From assembly GCA_900099715.1 (NCBI GenBank), contig FMTG01000013.1, positions 14,305-58,925 of the forward strand: a DNA stretch of 44,621 bases. Reading direction: 5' to 3'. The translations under genes and the position numbers were made by a program. Source of the stretch: Ruminococcaceae bacterium YRB3002 (GTDB lineage Bacteria > Bacillota > Clostridia > Saccharofermentanales > Saccharofermentanaceae). This document shows positions 35,074-42,352 of the stretch, piece by piece (position 1 is the stretch's first letter; the number at the start of each line of letters is the position of its first letter). The notes under the pieces were generated by a model. It ran no database searches and was not told the origin of the DNA. It saw only the letters and a program-made list of their open reading frames with translations.

Positions 35074-36168
35074 ATGTTGACCAAACTCAAAAAAGACCCG
35101 GTCCTCTTTATCTCGGGGATCCTGGCTGTCGTATCATGTTTCGTTGTCCCTCCGGACATCCAATACCTCGATTACATAAACTGGCGCGTACTGGCAATTC
35201 TTCTGGCTCTCATGCTGGTGGTGGGAGCCCTGTCAGACCTTGGCTTCTTCGGTCATCTCACATCAGGGATGCTGTCGGTAGTCAAGAACCAGCGGCAGGC
35301 GTCACTGGCACTCGTTTTGCTGTCCATGGTGATGAGCATGTTCATGACGAATGACGTTACGCTTGTGACGCTCGTGCCTTTCGCGCTGATGACTGTGGGA
35401 AAGTTCGGTGATAAGAAGGGGCTCATGTTCACTCTCATCCTCATGACCTGCGCGGCCAATCTCGGGAGCATGCTGACCCCCATCGGCAACCCTCAGAACC
35501 TGTACCTGTACACGCAATACGACATGCATCTGTGGAGCTTTGTGAAGCTGATGCTGCCATACACTCTGCTGTCCATGGTCATGCTCGTGGCGGCCACGTT
35601 CATGCTCATAGGCAAGGGCGGGAGCGTAAGTTCCTCGAGAACGCCTTCAGAACCCCACAAGATAAGAGTCCTGATCTGTATCTTTCTGTTTGTGGTGGCA
35701 CTGCTGTCGGTAATCGGAATGCTCCACTATCTTATAATGCTGGGAATCATAGTAATCGCAATGATCATACTGGACCGTAAGGCTTTCCTGTCAGTGGATT
35801 ATTCGCTCCTGATCACCTTTGTGTTTTTCTTCATTCTGATAGGCAATCTGGGAAGACTCGATGTGGTCTATAATGCCATGTCTGCCGTTGTCGGCAAGTC
35901 ACCCGTAATCGCGTCGGTGCTCGCATCACAGATAATAAGCAATGTTCCTGCAGCGATGCTGCTGTCTGCTTTCACGGCTGATGGCGAGGCTCTTGTGATC
36001 GGAACGAATCTGGGCGGTCTCGGCACGCTGATCGCCAGCATGGCCAGCCTGATCACGTACAAGATCTACATAAGGGACAACAAAGACAGCGGCAGGTATA
36101 TTGCCTGCTTTACGGTCGTGAATGTAGTTATGCTGGCGCTGCTGCTGGGGATGTATTTTGTTTTGTGA
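35074..36168 (+). CDS. SLC13/ArsB-type anion permease
   Basis: 364 residues with ten or eleven membrane segments in two inverted halves. Hairpin motifs of the ion-transporter superfamily are present: MTNDVTLVTLVPF with GSMLTPIGNPQNLYLY in the first half, and SNVPAAMLL with GTNLGGLGTLIASMASLI in the second. It is shorter than most SLC13 members (about 450). The cargo could be a dicarboxylate, sulfate or arsenite; no linked gene tells which. No clear ribosome site is visible before the ATG at 35074. Confidence 0.82.
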   Translation: MLTKLKKDPVLFISGILAVVSCFVVPPDIQYLDYINWRVLAILLALMLVVGALSDLGFFGHLTSGMLSVVKNQRQASLALVLLSMVMSMFMTNDVTLVTLVPFALMTVGKFGDKKGLMFTLILMTCAANLGSMLTPIGNPQNLYLYTQYDMHLWSFVKLMLPYTLLSMVMLVAATFMLIGKGGSVSSSRTPSEPHKIRVLICIFLFVVALLSVIGMLHYLIMLGIIVIAMIILDRKAFLSVDYSLLITFVFFFILIGNLGRLDVVYNAMSAVVGKSPVIASVLASQIISNVPAAMLLSAFTADGEALVIGTNLGGLGTLIASMASLITYKIYIRDNKDSGRYIACFTVVNVVMLALLLGMYFVL

Positions 36169-36190
36169 AAAAGGAACCGTCCCCATTTCA
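36169..36190. other. Short shared motif between converging genes
   Basis: The whole gap is AAAA plus GGAACCGTCCCCATTTCA (36173-36190). The same GAACCGTCCCCATTTCA recurs at 39659-39675, and its complement in shorter form at 26809-26820. It looks like a dispersed sequence rather than a terminator. Confidence 0.55.
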
Positions 36191-36763
36191 TCATTCAGCT
36201 GTCGACGGCGCGATAACCTCTCTCCCGCAGTAAGGACATAATCCCTTTGTGTTTGTCCTGATCTTGAGGCTGGCCGCACATCCGGGGCAGTGAACGCCGA
36301 TAAAAGGTCTGTTCTCCGGGATGCCCCGTTCGTTTTTGGCCTGATCATCCCTCAGTATCTTATCTGACAGAAAGACCGCCTTCTCGGTCATGCTGTAATT
36401 CATGTTGACCAGGAAGCCTTTGCGTGTACCGTAGTTGATAATCTTGAGCACCTTCTCCTCGTTCTTTCCAAGTGCCTTGCATATATCGGCAAGCGGAACA
36501 TAACCGTCCTCATCGGTCATGAGATATCTGTTCAGGGCAGATATATTCATCAGATAAGCCAGCTTGACAGAAGACAGGACCAGCAGAAATCCCGAGATGA
36601 CTATGCCGGTTCCGAAGAACAGCACCAGCTCCAGCGGTTTGCTGTAATGCGCTGTCCTGGTCGTGATGATATCTATATTTATTATCGGGATCCAGAACAT
36701 TATGGTGAAGACAACGATCCATATAAACAACGAGACTAACATCTTTTTCTGATTACGGTACAT
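36191..36763 (-). CDS. Membrane protein with winged-helix-like and zinc-ribbon domains, paralogue B
   Basis: 190 residues: two hydrophobic segments (about 9-30 and 43-68), a region shaped like a winged helix (about 85-135: YVPLADICKALGKNEEKVLKII), and a C-terminal zinc ribbon with CPGC and CPYC. It lies 5 bases after the gene at 36769 and has the same architecture, so the two are a diverged tandem duplication. AGGAGG is 11 bases upstream, within the end of its neighbour. The combination suggests a membrane-tethered metal- or nucleic-acid-binding adaptor; function unknown. Confidence 0.78.
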   Translation of the reverse strand: MYRNQKKMLVSLFIWIVVFTIMFWIPIINIDIITTRTAHYSKPLELVLFFGTGIVISGFLLVLSSVKLAYLMNISALNRYLMTDEDGYVPLADICKALGKNEEKVLKIINYGTRKGFLVNMNYSMTEKAVFLSDKILRDDQAKNERGIPENRPFIGVHCPGCAASLKIRTNTKGLCPYCGREVIAPSTAE

Positions 36764-36768
36764 TTATC

Positions 36769-37335
36769 TCAACGCCTCCTGTCAACTCTGCCCTGGTCTT
36801 CCACAGTACCGGCCCTCATGAAGGTTCCGCAGTGGTCGCACTTGCCGCCGCCGCTCCTTCTGATATTCACATGAGCACCGCACTCAGGACATGCCACGGT
36901 GATGAATTCCTTGTTGTCAGACGTGAGATCCACCCTGGCAGCATTCGTGCCGAGAGTCACGTTGACCAGTATGTTCCGGTGCTGGAAATAAATGAGATCA
37001 CTTACTACTTTCGAGACGGGGTAGCCCGTCATTGAAGCGATGCTGTCATATGTGAGAATGCCGTCATGATCCTCCTCGAAGAGCGAATTATATATCCTCA
37101 CGTGGGACCGCTTGCGCATTGCCAGAAGCCTCCAGACGATGATCAGGACCCCTGCCACGATGAAGAAAAGGAAGAACATGGAAGCAAACATGAAGGCGAG
37201 CCAGCTCCTGGTGTTTCCGGTTGAGAGCAGATATACGAGAAACCAGACGTTGAGCAGGGTCGGGAGCGACACTACCGCGATTATTACCCCGTCAAGGACT
37301 TTAAGAGCCGTCATTTTCTCGTTGTTCAGATACAT
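36769..37335 (-). CDS. Membrane protein with winged-helix-like and zinc-ribbon domains, paralogue A
   Basis: 188 residues. Two hydrophobic segments (about 12-35 and 43-68), then a winged-helix-like segment (about 90-135: ILTYDSIASMTGYPVSKVVSDLI), then a zinc ribbon (CPEC and CDHC) and a basic tail ending GRVDRRR. Same architecture as the next gene. AAGGGG stands 8 bases before the ATG. It begins 4 bases after the TetR gene, so it is likely part of the oxidoreductase operon and under the same control. Confidence 0.78.
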   Translation of the reverse strand: MYLNNEKMTALKVLDGVIIAVVSLPTLLNVWFLVYLLSTGNTRSWLAFMFASMFFLFFIVAGVLIIVWRLLAMRKRSHVRIYNSLFEEDHDGILTYDSIASMTGYPVSKVVSDLIYFQHRNILVNVTLGTNAARVDLTSDNKEFITVACPECGAHVNIRRSGGGKCDHCGTFMRAGTVEDQGRVDRRR

Positions 37336-37339
37336 CTGC

Positions 37340-37915
37340 TTACCCCTTTCTCAGCATGGCGACGATCCATCCGGCATCGGGAGCCGCCATGTTCCTGTCC
37401 ATCGCCATCTCCTCCATTATACCCTGAACCGATGCCCAGAAACACCTCGCCATAAGAACCGGATCCCCATCCCTGAAGATGCCGTCCTGCTGGCCGCGGG
37501 CGATCAGTTGCGCAGTAAAGTCTATTGAATCGACAGCCGATGCGATACGCCGCGCATCTTCGGGCATGCCGTTTCTTCTGACCTGACTCATCAATACGAA
37601 CATATTGAATACCCACGGCTGCTCCTTGGCGTACGCGAACATCTGCGTCAGGAATCCGGTCAGAAATACGTCCGGGGGCACGGGGATGTCGGCCGAGCCG
37701 GAGAGGGCTCTCGTCCCTTCCGCGCCCATCTTCACCACTTCGACGAGAAGCTCTTCCTTCGACTCGAAATAATGGAACATAAGCCCGGTGCTCATCGGCA
37801 CCGCCGCAGCGATGTCAGTGATCTTTGTGTCGTAATAGCCCTTCTCCACGAACAGCGTCAGCGCCGTCATGAGTATGGCCTTACGCCTCTCTTCCTTCTG
37901 TTCCTTACGTGTCAT
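37340..37915 (-). CDS. TetR family transcriptional regulator
   Basis: 191 residues. The N-terminal TetR helix-turn-helix is clear (about 11-57: RKAILMTALTLFVEKGYYDTK, ITDIAAAV, TGLMFHYFESKEEL); the C-terminal ligand-binding domain is family-variable. Its ATG overlaps the stop of the oxidoreductase gene (ATGA), so it is made with it and probably represses the operon. Repeated and palindromic sequence at 39433-39474, upstream of the operon, is a fitting operator. The ligand may be a lipophilic compound handled by the oxidoreductase; that is an inference. Confidence 0.92.
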   Translation of the reverse strand: MTRKEQKEERRKAILMTALTLFVEKGYYDTKITDIAAAVPMSTGLMFHYFESKEELLVEVVKMGAEGTRALSGSADIPVPPDVFLTGFLTQMFAYAKEQPWVFNMFVLMSQVRRNGMPEDARRIASAVDSIDFTAQLIARGQQDGIFRDGDPVLMARCFWASVQGIMEEMAMDRNMAAPDAGWIVAMLRKG

Positions 37916-39393
37916 ATTGCTATGCTGCGCTTCTCTTTCTTAAGTATTCTCTGCACCGCGAACTTGCCCGATACCACCGCGATCGGAAGCCCGCCGGGGC
38001 TCATCACCCACTGTCCTGCGACAAAGAGATTGTCCACGCCCTTCACGACGCCCTTGAATCTCATCTGCTTATTGCCGACGGTCGTCACAAATCCCATGTA
38101 CGAACCGTGAAATGCATTGCAGTATCTATTATAAGTCAAAGGCGTCCAGCAGTCCAAGAGTTCTATCCTGCCCTGAAGCTCCGGAAACTCCTTCACGATC
38201 CTCTTCGTCAGCTCCTCCGCAAGCTCCGCCTTCTTCTTTATATACTCATCCTTCGTCAGTGCGCTCCAGAAAACATAATCCGCATCTGACTGCACCACAT
38301 TCGCCTGCAGCACTGTCTTTCCCTCCGGCGCGAAAGTCCTGTCGTACCCGTAGCTCTTTACCGACATCCTGGTGAACTGATTCGTCCCGATCCTCAGGGG
38401 CTCGCAGTCGAAGAAGATCGTATCCTCCCCGGAGAAATCACTGTCGATGGCATACGCCACCTGGAACCCGCTTGTCACCGGATATGCATACCTGTTCCTG
38501 TAAGCCTCCTTCAGATCCTTAGGCATGTAGCTCTCATCGATCAGCTTCCCGTAGAGAAAGCTCGTGTCAACAGCACTGATCACGTAGTCTGCCTTTACGG
38601 TCGTACCGTCCTCCAGCTCGATACCCTCAGCCTTTTTCCCGGTGATGATGATCTTCTTAATGGGCTTATTCGTATGGAGAACACCGCCCATCTCCTTAAA
38701 CTTCTTCACGATCCTCATCGACATCGCAAGAGATCCCTCGATCGGTATCCCGCCGTTGCCGCTTGCCATAGTGGCGTACGAGACCAGAAGCGAATATGCT
38801 GTGTATTCCTTAGGCAGGTAGTCCGTCATGAGCTTCTGCATAACGGGAGACTTGAACCTCATCGCCAGGTCGCCGCAGCTGATCTTGCCATATTCCTTCA
38901 TGACCTTGGGCATATCCGCCATCTCCTTGCCCATCTCTATGTAGTCCTTTATTCCCATCATGTCGAGCGGCTTGTCGGAGGGAATGACGCAGGACTTCGC
39001 ATATTCCACATACTGTATAAATTTTCTTATCTCCTCCTCGTCTTCGGGTGCCGCCTTGATCAGCTCCTCCTGTGTCTTCTGAAGATCGTTCCAGAGAGAT
39101 ACTTCCCTTCCTTCAAATCTGCTGGAGTAGAACCTGTTCGTATCAGCGTATTCTGTATTCTCATCGATAGCGCCTACCGTCTTCCAAACTTCCCACAGTT
39201 TTGTCCTAGGGTCAGTTCCTGTCAGCCAGTGAATGCAGTTGTCGATATGATAACCCTTGCGGTTCCAGCCCATGCACTCGCCGCCTGCGACAGGATTCTT
39301 CTCATAGATCTCTGCCTCGTAACCTGCCTTCAGTGCATAGATACCTGCTGCCAGTCCTGCGATACCGCCGCCCACGATTACTATCTTTGCCAT
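37912..39393 (-). CDS. NAD(P)/FAD-dependent oxidoreductase (phytoene desaturase-like)
   Basis: 493 residues. The N-terminal dinucleotide-binding motif VGGGIAGLAAGIYALKAGY with a following acidic residue (EIYEKN) is that of the phytoene desaturase/carotenoid isomerase/retinol saturase group. VISAVDTSFL and a C-terminal FVAGQWVMSPGGLPIAVVSGK (second FAD motif) support it. No other carotenoid gene is near, so the substrate may instead be an unsaturated lipid or polyene. The ATG at 39393 has GGAGG 9 bases upstream; the longer frame to 39495 lacks one and is low-complexity. Confidence 0.9.
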   Translation of the reverse strand: MAKIVIVGGGIAGLAAGIYALKAGYEAEIYEKNPVAGGECMGWNRKGYHIDNCIHWLTGTDPRTKLWEVWKTVGAIDENTEYADTNRFYSSRFEGREVSLWNDLQKTQEELIKAAPEDEEEIRKFIQYVEYAKSCVIPSDKPLDMMGIKDYIEMGKEMADMPKVMKEYGKISCGDLAMRFKSPVMQKLMTDYLPKEYTAYSLLVSYATMASGNGGIPIEGSLAMSMRIVKKFKEMGGVLHTNKPIKKIIITGKKAEGIELEDGTTVKADYVISAVDTSFLYGKLIDESYMPKDLKEAYRNRYAYPVTSGFQVAYAIDSDFSGEDTIFFDCEPLRIGTNQFTRMSVKSYGYDRTFAPEGKTVLQANVVQSDADYVFWSALTKDEYIKKKAELAEELTKRIVKEFPELQGRIELLDCWTPLTYNRYCNAFHGSYMGFVTTVGNKQMRFKGVVKGVDNLFVAGQWVMSPGGLPIAVVSGKFAVQRILKKEKRSIAI

Positions 39394-39432
39394 TTGTATT
39401 ATCCTCCAGTAATTTGGTTGGTTGTTTTGGTC

Positions 39433-39474
39433 ATTCGTTGAATTTGAATTCGTTGAATCTGTATTCAATATACA
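39433..39474. promoter_or_regulatory. Candidate operator of the TetR-oxidoreductase operon
   Basis: ATTCGTTGAAT occurs at 39433-39443 and 39448-39458 (15-bp period), followed by TGTATTCAATATACA (39460-39474), which has 5-bp inverted arms TGTAT/ATACA. Repeats this close to the start of a TetR-linked operon suggest a repressor site. Confidence 0.5.
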
Positions 39475-39525
39475 GGACGGACCGGGTGTTGTCAAGTGTG
39501 AAATGGGTACAGGTCTGATCGTGCT

Positions 39526-39635
39526 ATCACTCTCCGTTTTACTTTACCTTGGGTAGTTAAGATAGAGCAAAAGGTAGAGTACTCTACTTTTTACTCAACT
39601 TTTGACTGCAAATGTAGAGCAAAAGAGAGTGTGGA
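39526..39635. repeat. Nested inverted repeat, about 110 bp
   Basis: The outer arms ATCACTCTC...TTTTAC and GCAAAAGAGAGTGTGGAT pair imperfectly. Inside, GTAGAGTACTCTAC (39574-39587) is a perfect palindrome extended by AAAAG and CTTTT. TAGAGCAAAAG occurs twice. Size and structure resemble a small non-coding mobile (MITE-like) element; no flanking duplication was identified. Confidence 0.55.
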
Positions 39636-39682
39636 TCCTCTAAATTTGTGACACTTCAGAACCGTCCCCATTTCACATTTGT

Positions 39683-39688
39683 TATAAT
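39683..39688 (+). promoter_or_regulatory. Extended -10 promoter giving a leaderless start
   Basis: TGTTATAAT has its hexamer at 39683-39688, and 7 bases separate it from the ATG at 39696, so the predicted transcript begins at or next to the start codon. No convincing -35 or ribosome site is present. Confidence 0.55.
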
Positions 39689-39695
39689 ACTAACC

Positions 39696-40082
39696 ATGAA
39701 CAACAGGACACTACATACAGTGATCGCATATGTGTATCACGTTATATTCATAATACTGGGCTTCATCCTGATGGAGGATCACCCGTTTGTCATGATGGGA
39801 ATCGCGGCAGGAGCAGGCCTCATCTACTGGATCTACTGGATCGCTGTAAGCCGCCGGAGCTACATGCCATGGATCATATTCCTGCATTTCGTTATCGGTA
39901 CGGCGGTTGAAGCCGTGCTGAACTGGTTCTCCATCATTCCGAATGACGGCGGGGAGCTTCCGGGGGCAGGGCAGTTTCTCTATATCGCGCTGATAGTGCT
40001 TCAGACTGTCGCTCTGATGGCAATTAATGGAGCCATGAACATAATCTATGTCTGTATCAGACAGAAGAAAGACACACCATAG
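39696..40082 (+). CDS. Small four-segment membrane protein, unknown
   Basis: 128 residues with four hydrophobic segments (about 7-27, 30-50, 58-75 and 90-118), nothing else recognisable; a cytoplasmic basic C-terminus (RQKKDTP). No Shine-Dalgarno precedes the ATG; the -10 box is 7 bases upstream, so translation would be leaderless. An in-frame TTG at 39648 is unlikely. Its last 37 bases overlap the converging decayed gene at 40046, so the C-terminus may have been shaped by that neighbour. Confidence 0.65.
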   Translation: MNNRTLHTVIAYVYHVIFIILGFILMEDHPFVMMGIAAGAGLIYWIYWIAVSRRSYMPWIIFLHFVIGTAVEAVLNWFSIIPNDGGELPGAGQFLYIALIVLQTVALMAINGAMNIIYVCIRQKKDTP

Positions 40083-40497
40083 CCGCTCGCGCCGTCTATC
40101 TCGATGTTAACTGTTATAGTGCTGCAGAGCTCTTTGGCTTTGACGCCTCTGATGCGGACCACCTGGTATCTGGTCCCTGCATCAGTCTTCACCGTAGCAG
40201 TCTCCACATTCTTGGTATCATCACAGCTGAATTCCAGAGTTTTGTCGCTGCTGAAATAGAGAGACAACGTTGTCTCTGTCTTGAAGGACAAGGAAGCACC
40301 CGCAAACACGACACCTGATCTGAGGCTGTAATTATAACCTGAATAAGCCAAAGGAATGCTGACGGCATTCATCTCATCCGCAGTGTAGGCACAGTCCTTA
40401 TTCGCCAATTTATAAAGGCCGAAAACGATTTGTTATAAGCCTCTAATGCGTTATTGCTCAAGAAAGAACTTGCAAATACCACAATAATTTTCTTAAC
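40046..40497 (-). pseudogene. Decayed fragment of a larger protein
   Basis: Two reading frames carry one continuous-looking protein. The first (about 40497-40417) reads VKKIIVVFASSFLSNNALEAY and on to KSFSAF; the second (about 40420-40046) continues YKLANKDCAYTADEMNAVSIP and on to a stop after GVSFFCLIQT. Adding one T in the run at about 40415-40420 joins them as SAF-YKLANK. There is no ATG or ribosome site, the 5' end is cut by a stop at 40498-40500, and the end appears truncated. The beta-rich second half (SGYNYSLRSG, TTLSLYFSSDKTL) resembles repeat domains of clostridial surface proteins. A shorter true gene from the TTG at 40408 is possible but less likely. Confidence 0.6.
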
Positions 40498-40544
40498 TTA
40501 ATGACATTGGGGACGTGTCCATTTTCAGATTTTCTTTTCAGTTC

Positions 40545-42332
40545 CTAGTCTCTTCCCGGTATCCTCGTTACCTCGTAAACGAACACGCCCTTGGTCTTAC
40601 CCTTGAGCGGGATCTCACCTACCTCTTTGACTTCCAGTCTGTCCTTAAGTCTCTCGTAGAGAACGTCGCTGATCAGCACCTGGCCTTTCTTGGCATTTGC
40701 CTCGAGCCTTGCCGCCGTATTGACCGTATCTCCGATAGCAGTGAAGTCCATTCTGAACTCACAGCCGACGTTGCCCACGACCGCAGGTCCGCAGTTGACG
40801 CCGACACCGAAGCCGACGCTCCTTCCGAACCTCTTCTGGAATGTCTCCTCTATCGCCTCGCCGCCCTTGACGATATCCATGGCGGCACATACAGCCTTAT
40901 ACTCATAATCCTCCAGATCGAAAGGCGAGTTGAACACAGCCATCGTAGCGTCACCGACGAACTTATCGAGGGTACCGCTGTTGTCGAAGATAGACTTCGT
41001 TGTAAGGCTCAGGTACTCATTCAGGATCTCCACGACCTGCTCAGGCTCCAGAGCCTCCGACATCGTCGTGAATCCTCTTATGTCAACAAACAGAACTGCG
41101 ATATCCCTGTTCTCGCCGCCGAGCTTGATCTCGAAATCACCCTTCTTGGCGATCTCCTCAACGATCTGGGGAGCAACATATTTACGGAAAGCAGTAAGAA
41201 CCTTACGCTTCTTGCGGGTCTCGATCAGATAGTGAACGCCGAGTGAATAAACAAACGACAGCACCAGCACGACAGGGAAATAAATAACACTGTACGCATA
41301 TCCGTTATTATTGATAGTAACCAGCGCGAACAGCTCAACGCCGATGGAGGCCACGAGAAGTATCGCGGACATCCACACATTGATCTTACGGAAAAGAAGA
41401 TGGAGCATCATTGCGATGACCGCTGTGACTATTCCAAGAAGGAACGGATTGCCGTTAATGGCAAACCTGCCCTGCAGACAGGACTGGAAGATATTTGCGT
41501 GTATCTCTGCCCCGTACATCTGGCTGCTTCCGCCTGTCGGTACGTTAAAATCATCCTGCATTCCCGGATCGTAAGCACCGACGATTACAACGCTGTCATC
41601 GAATACTCTCGGATCGATCTTACCTTCCAGAACGTCCGCCATGGAGAGACATTCGTAATCACCCGGTCTTCCTGAGTAATTGATTATGGATCTGCCGGTC
41701 ATGTCGGTGGGGATCTCGTTAGGTGTAATACCGGTTGCTGCACAGTATCTGTCGTAGATTACTTTCGAGAAGATGCTGTATCTGTTGCCTTCGTATGTCT
41801 CGGTGGGGATCATCCTCCTGACCGTTCCGTCCCGGTCCTGAGCAACATTGCTGAATCCGGTATAAGTACTGTTCATCAGTTCTTCGTACGGGAGAACAAT
41901 GCCCTGGACGGGATAGTACATGATGCCGTCCTGATCCGTCTCTGCTTTCTTGCTGTAGAGAAGATTGCTCACCACCACTACATTGCCGTGATCGGCAGCT
42001 GCTTGCGCAAGCCTGCTGTCTTCTTCATTGACATTGCCCGAGAACGTAATATCGAATGCGATGACGTATGGTTTCGTCTCCTCATCCACGTTGAGCACAT
42101 CCAGAAGGTCCGCATATATGCCCCTCGACCATGTCTGAACAGGGCCGTACTTCGAGAGCGTAGCGGCATCAATGCCGATGATCTTGATATCGCTCTTGAT
42201 ACCTCTCGGCACCTGATAGAGCTTATCACGCGCGATATAGTCCAGCGTGCTGAACAGATTATAGATAGTGAGCAGAAATACAAGTGCTCCTACAAAAAGT
42301 GTCTCAACAGCCAAAAGCAGTATTTTTCTCAT
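40545..42332 (-). CDS. CHASE2-domain class III adenylate cyclase
   Basis: 595 residues. One N-terminal membrane segment (about 5-27), an extracytoplasmic CHASE2 sensor (about 28-295), three membrane segments (about 296-315, 320-340 and 346-370) and a cytoplasmic class III cyclase domain (about 400-580). Metal-binding Asp417 (VDIRGFTT) and Asp461 (KFVGDATM), base-recognising Lys457 and Thr531 (DFTAIGD), and Asn538/Arg542 (NTAAR) are present, which points to ATP and cAMP rather than cGMP. GGGAGGC lies just before the ATG, 20 bases after the stop of the surface-protein gene, so it is in that operon. It likely senses an envelope or extracellular cue and signals by cAMP. Confidence 0.93.
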   Translation of the reverse strand: MRKILLLAVETLFVGALVFLLTIYNLFSTLDYIARDKLYQVPRGIKSDIKIIGIDAATLSKYGPVQTWSRGIYADLLDVLNVDEETKPYVIAFDITFSGNVNEEDSRLAQAAADHGNVVVVSNLLYSKKAETDQDGIMYYPVQGIVLPYEELMNSTYTGFSNVAQDRDGTVRRMIPTETYEGNRYSIFSKVIYDRYCAATGITPNEIPTDMTGRSIINYSGRPGDYECLSMADVLEGKIDPRVFDDSVVIVGAYDPGMQDDFNVPTGGSSQMYGAEIHANIFQSCLQGRFAINGNPFLLGIVTAVIAMMLHLLFRKINVWMSAILLVASIGVELFALVTINNNGYAYSVIYFPVVLVLSFVYSLGVHYLIETRKKRKVLTAFRKYVAPQIVEEIAKKGDFEIKLGGENRDIAVLFVDIRGFTTMSEALEPEQVVEILNEYLSLTTKSIFDNSGTLDKFVGDATMAVFNSPFDLEDYEYKAVCAAMDIVKGGEAIEETFQKRFGRSVGFGVGVNCGPAVVGNVGCEFRMDFTAIGDTVNTAARLEANAKKGQVLISDVLYERLKDRLEVKEVGEIPLKGKTKGVFVYEVTRIPGRD

Positions 42333-42352
42333 AAGCCTCCCAATGCCCGCCT

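Larger units (their letters stand above)
39394..39695. other. Intergenic region with operator-like and palindromic repeats
   Basis: 302 bases between divergent genes. It holds the oxidoreductase leader (39394-39425), operator-like repeats (39433-39474), a degenerate copy of the AAATGGG motif (39498-39510), a nested inverted repeat (39526-39635) and the promoter of the small membrane protein. No gene is seen. Confidence 0.65.

Noticed and set aside
40515..41246. Rightward frame of 243 codons inside the cyclase gene
   Set aside because: Antisense to the class III cyclase domain, whose catalytic residues are intact.
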